Shown: positions 42,113-50,718, counted from the first letter of the stretch. The stretch is DNA of 64,000 nucleotides from Bradyrhizobium sp. AZCC 2262 (GCF_036924535.1 NZ_JAZHRT010000001.1:4340001-4404000), one strand, 5' to 3'. Made by a program: numbers and translations. Notes: a model not told the origin generated them from the letters alone.

Positions 42113-42720
42113 AGTATCGGACCGCGATCGCAGTATGGCTTGCCGTTACGGCGACGATCAGCTCGGGCCATGCCGCCGATCCGCGCTATCCGGACTGGCC
42201 GTGCGCCCAGGCCAAGGTGCCCGAGATATCCGTCGCCGCGGTGTGGGCAGGCCCGCCGCTCGACGATGTCTCCGGCAAGTGGAAAGACGACGCCAAGGTC
42301 AGCGCGCTGGTCGCAAAGCTGGCGGCAAGGCGGACCCCGCTCGAGGAAGCGCAAAAGGCGATCACCGAATACCTGAACGGTGCCGCCGACAAGACCGGAA
42401 GCGGCAAGCTGCTGTTTGCCGGCCTGTTCGATTCCCTCAATGCCCAACGCTCCCAGGTTCTGAGCGGGCTGGAGCGCGTCACCCGCAAGCAGCGCGAGGC
42501 GGCCGACAAAATCCGCACCGACACGCTTGCTCTGCAGGCGCTGCAGGGCGAAACGCCGCGCGACCAGGCCAAGATCGACGACCTCGGCAATCAGCTTGTT
42601 TGGCAGACGCGGATCTTCGAGGACCGGCGCGGCGTCATCAAATTCGTCTGCGAGGTGCCGACGGCGATCGACCAGCGTCTGTTCGCCCTCAGCCGGACGA
42701 TTCAGCAGGAGATCGAATAG
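42109..42720 (+). CDS. periplasmic protein of unknown function in the PQQ-ABC operon
   Basis: A 203-residue protein. A Sec signal (ending GHAAD) is followed by DPRYPDWPCAQAKVPEIS, then a highly charged helical body (residues about 95-150, with heptad-like AADKIRTDTLALQALQGE) that could form a coiled coil. Two cysteines (PWPCA-type position 31 and FVCEVP near residue 182) may form a disulfide. It has no recognised domain. Its ATG overlaps the permease stop, so it is part of the same unit and probably works with the transporter. Confidence 0.75.
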   Translation: MKYRTAIAVWLAVTATISSGHAADPRYPDWPCAQAKVPEISVAAVWAGPPLDDVSGKWKDDAKVSALVAKLAARRTPLEEAQKAITEYLNGAADKTGSGKLLFAGLFDSLNAQRSQVLSGLERVTRKQREAADKIRTDTLALQALQGETPRDQAKIDDLGNQLVWQTRIFEDRRGVIKFVCEVPTAIDQRLFALSRTIQQEIE

Positions 42721-42854
42721 TCACCAGCAGGATGAGATCAGTTTGGGCCGTGACGACGGCCCCTCTCGTGCCCTGGACGCAAGCAGTCCAAGTGCTGCGA
42801 GCCCGGGCCTATTCTACTTTGCATGGGGTTGTTTTCGATATTTTGTCTCCCGCT

Positions 42855-43430
42855 CTACCGCGGCGATGAAGGCTCCTCACCGGTCCGTGGTTCTGGCTGC
42901 GACTCCGCCAGGTCCAACCCCGCCCGTTCCCAGCCATCCGTTCCTTCGGGGTACCACGCCACATTGGAATAGCCGCATGTCAGGATTCGCTTTGCCGCGT
43001 TCCAGGACATCCAGCAATCGGCCTGACAGTAAATCACGACCAGCGCGGCGCTGTTGCCTGCCGTCGCGCGGACGAGCCCGCGCCGCAGATAGTCTTCCGT
43101 CGCCGCCGCGAGCTTTCCGTAGCCGGTGTCCGGCAGCCACATGCTGCCGGGAATGTTGAGCCGCGGCTTGTCACGCCAAACCGTGCCTTCGGGCAGATTT
43201 TTCGGTTTTGGCGCGCGGGGCAGGACGTCGATGAACACGCCCGTCTTTGCGCGCCAGATCGCCCCGGCTTCCGCGGTGGTGAGAACACGCACGCCGGCGA
43301 GGGTTGCAGGAACCGGCGCACGGTAATCTTCCATGCGATAGCCGTCGGGCTCAGGCGGCCTTTCCTGTGCAACGGTCGAGGCAACGAATGCAAATGCCGC
43401 AAGGATCAGACCTGCCAGCTTTTCCTTCAT
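42855..43430 (-). CDS. PQQ-dependent catabolism-associated CXXCW-family protein
   Basis: A 191-residue exported rhodanese-like protein. The signal peptide ends TVAQ, and the C-terminal part has YCQADCWMSWNAAKR, the family's cysteine/tryptophan signature (here C-x3-C-W). Proteins of this family occur only beside PQQ alcohol dehydrogenases; the role is unknown, possibly sulfur or redox chemistry. Its start overlaps the stop of the XoxJ-like gene by 4 bp, so the two are co-translated. Confidence 0.85.
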   Translation of the reverse strand: MKEKLAGLILAAFAFVASTVAQERPPEPDGYRMEDYRAPVPATLAGVRVLTTAEAGAIWRAKTGVFIDVLPRAPKPKNLPEGTVWRDKPRLNIPGSMWLPDTGYGKLAAATEDYLRRGLVRATAGNSAALVVIYCQADCWMSWNAAKRILTCGYSNVAWYPEGTDGWERAGLDLAESQPEPRTGEEPSSPR

Positions 43431-44311
43431 TGCACTTTCGTTGCCGTCTCCGCGCCGATCGGCCGGTCATTCTCGTCGAGCAAGGGGACGCCGTAATCGA
43501 GCAATATTTTGTTGATGGCGGGCTGGTTTTCCTGGATCAGGCGGTTGAGTTGCCGCTTCCAGTTCTGGTCGGCCCCCCGCACCCCCATGCCGATCCGAAA
43601 CGCCAAACGCGGGCCGGTCGTTTCCTTCACGAGAGGCGTGACATGGAGCGGCGGGTTCGCTTTCATCGCATAGAAGCCCGCCATCGGTCCCCACAGGATG
43701 CCGACATCGATCGTCCCCGATGTCAGGTCAGCGATCATGGCCTCCGCCGACGAGTCGATGCGCGTATCCACCATCAACTGATATGGTTTGGCATTCGCCA
43801 TCAGACCGTTGACCGCCATGTTGGTGGCCGGAGGCGTGCCGGCCACGATGCCGATATGCTTGCCTTTCAGGCGTTCGTCTTCCAGCGTCGCAACATCTTC
43901 GAGGCCGCTGCCCGGCTTGGCGACCAGCGCATAGGCGGTGCGGTAATAGGGATTGGTCCCCTGAACCAGGTCATCGCCTTGCGGAAAGCCCATGATGACG
44001 TCGCAACGATGGGCGCCAAGCGTCATCCGGACGAAGCCGGTCGCCTGCGGGAAGTACATGTAGTCCAGCTTCTTCTGCAGCTTCTCGGCGAACAGTTCGG
44101 CAAGCTTGTTCTCGAATCCCTCGCCCTTTTCATTGGAAAACGGCAAGTTGTGCGGATCGGCGCAGACGCGCAGCACCTTGGGGTCGACGAGCTCGATCGA
44201 CAAATCGCCGCTTTCTTTGATCTGCGCACGCGCGACATCGCGCCCGAGGAAGACCGCGAGGATCGCCAATATCGCAATCGCCAGCCAGCGCTTTTGCCCG
44301 GCATATGTCAT
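43427..44311 (-). CDS. xoxJ: quinoprotein dehydrogenase-associated periplasmic binding protein (XoxJ-like)
   Basis: A 294-residue MxaJ/XoxJ-family protein with a type II periplasmic-binding fold. A signal segment (LAIAILAILAVFLG) is followed by LRVCADPHNLPFSNEKGEGFENKLAEL, DVIMGFPQGDD and GTPPATNMAVNG. XoxJ is thought to help activate or mature XoxF rather than feed a transporter. The start at 44311 (MTYAGQKRW) is the likely one; an ATG five codons upstream is possible. It is split from xoxF by about 12 kb, unlike the usual xoxFGJ order. Confidence 0.85.
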   Translation of the reverse strand: MTYAGQKRWLAIAILAILAVFLGRDVARAQIKESGDLSIELVDPKVLRVCADPHNLPFSNEKGEGFENKLAELFAEKLQKKLDYMYFPQATGFVRMTLGAHRCDVIMGFPQGDDLVQGTNPYYRTAYALVAKPGSGLEDVATLEDERLKGKHIGIVAGTPPATNMAVNGLMANAKPYQLMVDTRIDSSAEAMIADLTSGTIDVGILWGPMAGFYAMKANPPLHVTPLVKETTGPRLAFRIGMGVRGADQNWKRQLNRLIQENQPAINKILLDYGVPLLDENDRPIGAETATKVQ

Positions 44312-44547
44312 CGAAAACTGCTGCACTTCCGGCCCACCATGGTTGCCAACTTCGGGAAAATATCGGCAACCCCGACGAACGAAGTTCCGTTGAAGCCGCA
44401 GACAACCAAAATGCTAAGCTTGTCAATTGGCGCGTGCAACTGGAATAATCCCGATAACGGCCTCGTTGCCCGTGCTGCGACGCAAACCTGGCTACGACGT
44501 AACATGGAATTGCCGACAGCGCTTCGTGCTGAGACGGAGGCCGAAAT

Positions 44548-45471
44548 ATGGCTCGTGCCGCATTGATTCCGATCGCGCTCGCGATGCTCGCTACGGCAAC
44601 AGCCTCGCGCGCGCAACAACAGGAATTGCCCGTCAATTCTGTCGCGGATGGCGTGTTCGTGCACAATGGCAAAACCGCGCAGATGACGCGTGAGAACGAC
44701 GGCGCGATCGCCAATGTCGGTTTCATCGTTGGCGAGGACGCGGTCGCGGTGATCGATACAGGTGGCAGCGTTCGTGAAGGACGGCAATTGATGGCAGCCA
44801 TTCACGCCCGGACGGGCAAGCCGATCCGCTACGTCATCAATACGCATGGCCACCCCGACCACGTTTTCGGCAATGGTGCTTTCGTGCAGGACGGAACGAC
44901 CTTTGTCGGTCACGCGAACCTGCCGCGCACGCTGGCCACGCGCGGACAATTCTACCTCGATGCATTTCGCCGGACCATGGGCGACGATCTGATCGACGAG
45001 GTCAGCATCGTGCCGCCAACGCTGCTCGTCAGCGGCACGCTCAAGCTGGATCTCGGGCGACGGCCGCTCGTTTTGCGGGCGTGGCCTGCAGCGCACAGCG
45101 ATTGCGATCTCACGGTGCTCGATGAAAAAACCGGAACCCTGTTTGCGGGCGATCTGGTGTTTCTGACCCACACGCCCGTACTGGACGGCAGCATTCGCGG
45201 TTGGCTCGGCGCACTCGACGAACTTGGCGCCCTATCAGCACAACGCGTGGTTCCCGGTCACGGTCCTGTGAGCGGATGGCCAGCCGCCCTCGCCGAGGAG
45301 CGCCGCTATCTCCAAACGCTGGCCGCAGACGTACGTGGGCTCGTCAAAAGCGGCAAGCCGATAGCGACGGCGGGTACGGCAGCGGGCTCCGAACGATCCC
45401 GATGGGAATTGTTCGACGATTTCAACACCCGCAACGCAACCGCAGCATTTTCGGAAATTGAATGGGAATAG
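44548..45471 (+). CDS. quinoprotein relay system zinc metallohydrolase (SoxH-related)
   Basis: A 307-residue exported metallo-beta-lactamase-fold protein with a signal peptide (residues 1-22). The zinc motif is NTHGHPDHVFGN, with further ligands in PAAHSDCDLTV and VVPGHGPV. It matches the SoxH-related hydrolases that accompany PQQ dehydrogenases together with a SoxYZ-like carrier, encoded 55 bp downstream. GGAGG precedes the ATG. The reaction is unknown; by analogy with Sox it may act on a group carried on the SoxYZ cysteine. Confidence 0.87.
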   Translation: MARAALIPIALAMLATATASRAQQQELPVNSVADGVFVHNGKTAQMTRENDGAIANVGFIVGEDAVAVIDTGGSVREGRQLMAAIHARTGKPIRYVINTHGHPDHVFGNGAFVQDGTTFVGHANLPRTLATRGQFYLDAFRRTMGDDLIDEVSIVPPTLLVSGTLKLDLGRRPLVLRAWPAAHSDCDLTVLDEKTGTLFAGDLVFLTHTPVLDGSIRGWLGALDELGALSAQRVVPGHGPVSGWPAALAEERRYLQTLAADVRGLVKSGKPIATAGTAAGSERSRWELFDDFNTRNATAAFSEIEWE

Positions 45472-45526
45472 CGCGCGCATTGCCCTATATTGCGGTCATT
45501 GCTTCCTTCCCTCTGCAAGGTGGTGC

Positions 45527-46345
45527 ATGCCCGGATATCTTTCTCGCCTGTTCGGCGTCGCTGGCCTGCTGCTGTTCGGCGCGCCGCTGGCGCTTGCGGC
45601 AGAGGCGAATGACCCCTGGCCCGGCCTGGTGCAGGACATCTTCAATAGCCGCCAGATGAACGATGGCAGCGACGTGATCGCCGTCGAAATGCCCACCCGT
45701 GCCGAGGATGCCGCCATTGTGCCGGTAACCCTGCGAACGAAGCTATTGCCCGGCGATATCAGGCAGGTGCTGAGCATCACGCTGGTGATCGACCAGAATC
45801 CAGCGCCGATGGCGGCCAAATTCCAGCTCGGACCGGACGCCAAAGTATCAGAAATCTCGACCCGCGTTCGCGTCAACAATTACACCGATGTTCATGTGGT
45901 GGCCGAACTCAGTGACGGCAAACTCTATATGGCCAAGACCTATGTGAAGGCGTCCGGGGGCTGCTCCGCGCCTGCAGCCAAGAATGCCGACGAAGCCAAG
46001 GGCAGGCTCGGCCAGATGCGCTACCGACAGTTCGCAAAGAACGGTGAAGGCCCGACCAGCGGGACGCGCGAGACCCAGATCATGATCGGGCACCCCAACA
46101 ATTCCGGCCTGCAGATGGACCAGGTCACGCAATTGTATGTTCCGGCCTTCTTCGTCAATGAGCTGCGGCTCTGGCAGGACGACAGTCCGGTGCTGACCAT
46201 GGAAGGCGGCATTTCAATTTCGGAAGATCCCAATATCAGGTTCACCTACGTCTCGAACGGAGCGAAAAATTTCCGCGCGGAGGCAAAGGATACCGAGGGA
46301 CATGTTTTCCAGCGCGAATGGAAGATCGACGATTCCGGAATGTGA
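45527..46345 (+). CDS. quinoprotein dehydrogenase-associated SoxYZ-like carrier (fusion)
   Basis: A 272-residue exported protein. After a signal peptide ending LALAAE, a SoxY-like half ends in the carrier-type sequence VKASGGCSAPAAK, whose cysteine corresponds to the SoxY swinging-arm Cys, though no longer at the protein end. A SoxZ-like half follows (RETQIMIGHPNNSGLQ ... PAFFVNELRLW). Fused SoxYZ proteins go with PQQ dehydrogenase systems. AAGGTGG lies 5 bases before the ATG at 45527. It is probably the partner of the upstream metallohydrolase. Confidence 0.87.
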   Translation: MPGYLSRLFGVAGLLLFGAPLALAAEANDPWPGLVQDIFNSRQMNDGSDVIAVEMPTRAEDAAIVPVTLRTKLLPGDIRQVLSITLVIDQNPAPMAAKFQLGPDAKVSEISTRVRVNNYTDVHVVAELSDGKLYMAKTYVKASGGCSAPAAKNADEAKGRLGQMRYRQFAKNGEGPTSGTRETQIMIGHPNNSGLQMDQVTQLYVPAFFVNELRLWQDDSPVLTMEGGISISEDPNIRFTYVSNGAKNFRAEAKDTEGHVFQREWKIDDSGM

Positions 46346-46360
46346 CGCGGGGCCGCCGCC

Positions 46361-46720
46361 TCAGAAACAGCGTACTTCCGCTTCGGCTTGCGCCCGCCTG
46401 AGTTCGTTGAGCGCGCTTGCCGCCTGCTCGGACGTACGGAACTGCCCGCCCAGATTTCCCCTGACCTGCGACATACTGAGCACCGTTTCGGCCGTGACGT
46501 AGCGCTCATAGGGCACGAGCGAAGCGACCACATCGGCCGAACAGGAGCACTGCTCGATCGCCTGCCGCGTCTCGCCATTCGCCTTCAGGCAGCCGAAAAC
46601 ATATTCGACGCGTGCTGACGTCGGGTAATCGTTGATCTCCTGGGCGCGCGCGGCCACTGCCATCGTCATTAGCGCTACCAACACGGCGACAATACGTCGT
46701 ACCGATCCGACAATCGTCAT
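46361..46720 (-). CDS. small exported Cys-containing protein of unknown function
   Basis: A 119-residue protein. A Sec signal (ending AARAQ) is followed by about 90 residues with four cysteines (FGCLKANGE, EQCSCSAD and the C-terminal VRCF). I recognise no domain. It is transcribed against the SoxYZ gene (15 bp between stops) and divergent from the NitT/TauT-like transporter. An exported cysteine-rich protein in the methanol island may belong to the PQQ-associated periplasmic set, but this is only position-based. Confidence 0.7.
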   Translation of the reverse strand: MTIVGSVRRIVAVLVALMTMAVAARAQEINDYPTSARVEYVFGCLKANGETRQAIEQCSCSADVVASLVPYERYVTAETVLSMSQVRGNLGGQFRTSEQAASALNELRRAQAEAEVRCF

Positions 46721-46806
46721 CCTCTTCCTCTCGCTAGTAATTGTGGAAGCTATGCTATGACTGTCCCATAGAAAAGCGGATGTTCGGGGAAACGGCTCAA
46801 GGCACC

Positions 46807-47781
46807 ATGAAGTTTTTTGTTCGCATGCTGCTCGCTACGATTGTTTCGGTCTCGCTCGGCACGTGCTGCAGCGCCGAGGTTTTGCGCGTTGCGGTGCAGA
46901 AGACCGGAACATTCGCTTGGGAACTCGCGGTGATCCGCGCGCACGGCCTCGACAAGCAGGCCAACCTTTCGGTCGAGGTTCTCGAACTGGCGAGCCCCGA
47001 GGCGGGCAAGATCGCGCTTCGCGCCGGCAACGCCGACATTGTGGTCACCGACTGGCTTTGGGTGTCACGCGAACGCGGACTTGGCGCCAAACTGACATTC
47101 TATCCTTATTCGAGCGCACTCGGCGCCGTGATGGCACCTGCCTCATCACCAATAAAGACCTTGGCCGACCTCAAGGGCCGCAAGCTCGCCGTCGCGGGTG
47201 GCCCGATCGACAAGAGCTGGCTGCTGCTGCTGGCGTGGTTGAAGAAGAGCGGCATCGATCTGAAGTCGGACGCGGAAATCGCATACGGCGCGCCACCGCT
47301 GCTGGCGGCGAAGACGCTCAGCGGAGAAATGGATGCGACCCTGAACTACTGGAATTTCTGCGCCGCACTGGAAGCGAAGGGTTTCCGCCGCATCGCCGGC
47401 GTTGAGGATCTTTTGCCGAAACTCGGCGCCAAAGGCCGCACCGCGATGATCGGCTACGTCTTCGACGAGAAATGGGCGAACGCAAACCAGGACAGAATGG
47501 CCCGCTTCATCGCCATGACCCGCGCGGCAAAAGAAATCCTCTCGACCTCGGATGCGGAGTGGGAGAAAATTGCGCCACTCACCGGCGCTCCCGACGCCGC
47601 AACGTTGCGCGCCTATCGCGATCGCTATCGGGAAGGCATTCCGCGTCGCCCGGTCGCGGATGAAGAAGCCGACGCACGCATCCTCTACCGCGTGCTGGCC
47701 GAGATCGGCGGCCGCGAGCTTGTCGGGCCGGCGCCTGAACTCGATTCCGGGACATTCTATCACGCGATCCCGGGAGGCTGA
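46807..47781 (+). CDS. NitT/TauT-type ABC substrate-binding protein
   Basis: A 324-residue periplasmic binding protein. A Sec signal (MKFFVRMLLATIVSVSLG, with CC near its end) is followed by the NMT1/SsuA-like fold (LRVAVQKTGTFAWELAVIRA; LKGRKLAVAGGPIDKSWLLL). It is the first of three transporter genes with almost no spacing. The family takes up nitrate, sulfonates, thiamine precursors and other compounds. The location in the methanol island suggests a ligand tied to methanol oxidation, not identified. Confidence 0.88.
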   Translation: MKFFVRMLLATIVSVSLGTCCSAEVLRVAVQKTGTFAWELAVIRAHGLDKQANLSVEVLELASPEAGKIALRAGNADIVVTDWLWVSRERGLGAKLTFYPYSSALGAVMAPASSPIKTLADLKGRKLAVAGGPIDKSWLLLLAWLKKSGIDLKSDAEIAYGAPPLLAAKTLSGEMDATLNYWNFCAALEAKGFRRIAGVEDLLPKLGAKGRTAMIGYVFDEKWANANQDRMARFIAMTRAAKEILSTSDAEWEKIAPLTGAPDAATLRAYRDRYREGIPRRPVADEEADARILYRVLAEIGGRELVGPAPELDSGTFYHAIPGG

Positions 47782-47782
47782 G

Positions 47783-48520
47783 GTGCCACGTCTGCTGTCA
47801 TTCGCCGTGCTCCTCGCAACCTGGTGGATCGGCTCGCTGCTTGCCGGCGACGCGAAGCTGCCGCCTCCGCCCACCGTGTTCGCAGCCATGATCGCGGAAG
47901 CCCAGTCGGGTAACCTTTTCTTCCACCTCGGAGTCACATTGGCGCGTGTTGCGCTTGCCTTCACGCTGGCGATGGCGCTGGGCGCTGCGATTGGATACCT
48001 GATGGGCCGGGTACGGCTTGCCGATCGGCTGGGCGACCCCTGGCTGATCCTGCTGCTCAATCTGCCGGCGCTCGTGGTCATCGTGCTCGCCTACATCTGG
48101 GCTGGGTTAACTGAAGTCGCGGCGATTGCGGCAATCGCCATCAACAAGCTCCCGACCGCCGTTGTTACGCTGCGCGAGGGCGCGCGGGCCCTCGATGCGG
48201 CGCTCGACGAAATGGCGACGGTATTTGCGTTGCCGCGCTGGAAGAAATTCCGCCACGTCATTTTGCCGCAACTGTCGCCCTACATCGCAGCCGCCGCACG
48301 ATCAGGACTTTCCCTGGTCTGGAAGATCGTTCTCGTTGCGGAGTTGCTCGGACGTCCGAACGGGGTTGGTTTCGAGATTGGCGTGGCGTTCCAGCTGTTC
48401 GACATTCCGCTATTGCTTGCCTATTCACTGAGCTTCGCGGCGGTCGTGCTCCTCATTGAAACCTTGCTGGTGCAGCCATTTGAGGCCCGGCTATCCCGGT
48501 GGCGTCCCCGTGCGGCTTGA
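47783..48520 (+). CDS. NitT/TauT-type ABC permease
   Basis: A 245-residue inner-membrane permease with about six membrane segments. The EAA-like loop (DAALDEMATVFALPRWKKFRHVILPQLSPYI) contacts the ATPase. It starts with GTG at 47783, two bases after the binding-protein stop, with GGGAGG upstream. It is the middle gene of the three-gene transporter. Confidence 0.88.
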   Translation: MPRLLSFAVLLATWWIGSLLAGDAKLPPPPTVFAAMIAEAQSGNLFFHLGVTLARVALAFTLAMALGAAIGYLMGRVRLADRLGDPWLILLLNLPALVVIVLAYIWAGLTEVAAIAAIAINKLPTAVVTLREGARALDAALDEMATVFALPRWKKFRHVILPQLSPYIAAAARSGLSLVWKIVLVAELLGRPNGVGFEIGVAFQLFDIPLLLAYSLSFAAVVLLIETLLVQPFEARLSRWRPRAA

Positions 48521-49238
48521 GGTCGATATCACCAGCAAGACGTTCAGGAACGCAGCGGGCGAACGGCACGACGTGATCGCCGGCGTCTCCTTTGCGCTTG
48601 ATGCTGGAGAGGTCGGCGTCTTGGTCGGTCCATCCGGTTGCGGCAAGAGTACGATGCTCAGGATTCTCGCCGGCCTCGACCACGACTTTCAAGGGCGCGT
48701 GTCGCGTCCGGTCGGCGCACGGATCGGCTTCGTCTTCCAGGAGCCGCGGCTATTACCCTGGCGGTCGGTCGAACAAAATGTGCGACTTGTTGCACCGCTG
48801 GCCGATGAAGCGAAGCTTTCAGCGCTGTTCGAGATTCTGGAATTGAACGCACATCGCAACCACTTTCCCGGCGAACTATCGCTGGGGCTGGCCCGGCGCG
48901 TTGCGCTTGCGCGAGCGTTCGCCGTCGAGCCGGCGTTCCTCATTCTCGACGAACCGCTGGCCTCGCTCGATGCCGCCCTCGCCGCCCGTATGCGCGATCA
49001 GATTGCCGTGCTGATGGACGGCCGTTCCGTGATATCGCTGCTGGTTACCCATGACGTGGACGACGCGGTTCGCCTCGGCGACCGCCTGTTCCTGCTATCG
49101 CCGCGCCCGGCCCGGATTCTCGCCGACGTGCCCATCCGCACACCGCGCGGCGAGCGCGGGGACGCCGAGATCGCCGCCATCAAGTTGGACATCATGCGGC
49201 GCATCAACGGTGCTCCCGCCGAACGGGATGCCTCATAG
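48510..49238 (+). CDS. NitT/TauT-type ABC ATPase with atypical signature motif
   Basis: A 242-residue ABC ATPase. Walker A is GPSGCGKST, the Q-loop VFQEPRLLPW, Walker B FLILDEPLASLD and the switch His VTHDVDD. The signature reads LSLGLARRVALARAF rather than LSGGxxQRVALARA: the second Gly is lost and the following Gln is absent. The start is GTG 48510, overlapping the permease end; other in-frame starts upstream are possible. It probably powers the adjacent permease. Confidence 0.87.
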   Translation: MRLEVDITSKTFRNAAGERHDVIAGVSFALDAGEVGVLVGPSGCGKSTMLRILAGLDHDFQGRVSRPVGARIGFVFQEPRLLPWRSVEQNVRLVAPLADEAKLSALFEILELNAHRNHFPGELSLGLARRVALARAFAVEPAFLILDEPLASLDAALAARMRDQIAVLMDGRSVISLLVTHDVDDAVRLGDRLFLLSPRPARILADVPIRTPRGERGDAEIAAIKLDIMRRINGAPAERDAS

Positions 49239-49286
49239 GCAGCGCTTGAGGCTGGTGCTAACATGCGGCCATCGACGGGGTTGACG

Positions 49287-50081
49287 ATGAAACGCTCGAT
49301 CGGAATCGCAGCGCTCGGTCTCGTGCTTGTGACCATGACGGCGACGGCGCAGGACATGATGCGTCACGTCGACCTGTCGTCGCCCGATATGGTCTCCGCC
49401 GAAATGACCCGTGCCGAGGTCGAGGCCGTATTGACCGCGGCAACCGTAGCCGCGCCCGCCGATTTCACTGGAAAGCGATTGTCGGGCCTCGACCTTTCCG
49501 CGCTCGATCTGTCGGGCGCGATTTTTCGTGCAGCCAAGCTGAACAAGACGAAGCTTGTCGGCGCCAGGCTCGACCGTGCCATCCTCGACCAGGCATGGCT
49601 GCTCGACGCGGACCTGACCGGCGCGAGCCTGAAGGGCGCAAACCTGTTCGCTGCGCAGATGGTTCGCGCCCGCCTGAACGGCGCCGATCTTTCGGGAGCA
49701 CGCATCGCTGCTGATCTCACCGGTGCCAGTCTTGTCGGAGCTTCGATCGCGGGAGCAAATCTGGGCGCGGATATGCGCAACCAGTCGATGGGCCTGATGC
49801 GCGGGATACTGAAATCCGCCAATCTGGAGGGGCTGAACGCCCGCGGCGCCGACCTGTCGCGTGTCGATCTTGAGTTTGCCGCGCTGAAGGGCGGTGACCT
49901 CACGGGAGCTTCGCTCAAGGGGGCCCAGCTCGGGGGAGCCGACTTGACCGGTATCACCGTCATCGATACCGATTTCGATGGTGCCGATCTCGATTCAGCC
50001 AGGTTGATCGCCCCAATCGGTCTCGATCGGGCGAGAAATTTCGATAAAGCAAAAAACCGAGACCGTCTGATAAAGCAATGA
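49287..50081 (+). CDS. exported pentapeptide-repeat protein
   Basis: A 264-residue protein with a Sec signal (ending TATAQ) and about 150 residues of pentapeptide repeats of the A(D/N)LxG type, such as LDLSALDLSGAIF, ADLTGASLKGANL and GADLTGITVIDTDFDGADL. Such repeats fold into a right-handed quadrilateral beta-helix. Most known members are cytoplasmic, so a periplasmic one is uncommon. It follows the ABC ATPase by 48 bp and may be co-transcribed. Function unknown. Confidence 0.83.
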   Translation: MKRSIGIAALGLVLVTMTATAQDMMRHVDLSSPDMVSAEMTRAEVEAVLTAATVAAPADFTGKRLSGLDLSALDLSGAIFRAAKLNKTKLVGARLDRAILDQAWLLDADLTGASLKGANLFAAQMVRARLNGADLSGARIAADLTGASLVGASIAGANLGADMRNQSMGLMRGILKSANLEGLNARGADLSRVDLEFAALKGGDLTGASLKGAQLGGADLTGITVIDTDFDGADLDSARLIAPIGLDRARNFDKAKNRDRLIKQ

Positions 50082-50117
50082 CGGCTCCGAACGCTCCGCG
50101 ATGAAAGGGATTACCTG

Positions 50118-50462
50118 ATGCGATGGATACTGGCTTTGGTGGCACTGCTGTCAACGAGCGCCAATGAAGTGGCCGCGCAGGGAAAAGGCGTCCGACTGTG
50201 GAATCTGACCACCGCGACGATTTCGGAGTTTCAGCTTTCACCGGTTGGAAAGAATGACTGGGGGCCCAATCAGACCCTGAACGACAAGGACAAGGAAGTC
50301 GACCACGACGAGCGCCTGCGCATCACGGGCGTTGGGCCCGGACGTTATGACGCCAAGGTCGGCTATCGCGGTGCAAAACACTGCTTCGTTCGCGATATCG
50401 AAATCAAGGCTGACGCCGTGTTTTCGATCGCAGACAAGGATTTAAAGGACTGCAACAAGTAG
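50118..50462 (+). CDS. small exported protein of unknown function
   Basis: A 114-residue protein. A Sec signal (ending VAAQ) is followed by a beta-rich domain of about 90 residues beginning GVRLWNLTTATISEFQLSP, with two cysteines (KHCFVRD and DLKDCNK) that may pair. It is on the same strand as the pentapeptide-repeat gene, 36 bp downstream, and probably in the same transcript. No domain recognised. Confidence 0.7.
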   Translation: MRWILALVALLSTSANEVAAQGKGVRLWNLTTATISEFQLSPVGKNDWGPNQTLNDKDKEVDHDERLRITGVGPGRYDAKVGYRGAKHCFVRDIEIKADAVFSIADKDLKDCNK

Positions 50463-50481
50463 CTGCCACTGCAGACTATAT

Positions 50482-50718
50482 TCAGCCCGCGGACCGCACC
50501 GCATCGCCGGAGGCCTTCTGGTTGTTACGTGGGTATTCGCAACGCCACTTAACCGCGGTCCATTTCGGATGTTCGCCCACCCACTGCGCGATGTAGGGCT
50601 GCGCAGCCATGACGCACTGCCGTAACGAAACATCTGAAGAAAACACCAGATGGGTTTCCTCGCAGGTGGTCGGCGAGAGCACCGCACAGACGGTCACGAC
50701 CAGATCTATCGCAGTCAT
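50482..50718 (-). CDS. small exported Cys-containing protein of unknown function
   Basis: A 78-residue product with a short hydrophobic N-terminus (MTAIDLVVTVCAVLS) and further cysteines (TTCEETH, RQCVMAAQ, WRCEYP). This pattern of four cysteines with WVGEHPKWTAVKWRC is typical of small conserved proteins of unknown role in Bradyrhizobium-type genomes. GAGGGA precedes the ATG at 50718. It is convergent with the preceding small gene. Confidence 0.6.
   Translation of the reverse strand: MTAIDLVVTVCAVLSPTTCEETHLVFSSDVSLRQCVMAAQPYIAQWVGEHPKWTAVKWRCEYPRNNQKASGDAVRSAG

Noticed and set aside
46741..46806. Upstream extension of the NitT/TauT binding protein
   Set aside because: It would place 22 charged, Cys-containing residues before a normal signal peptide; the ATG at 46807 is better.
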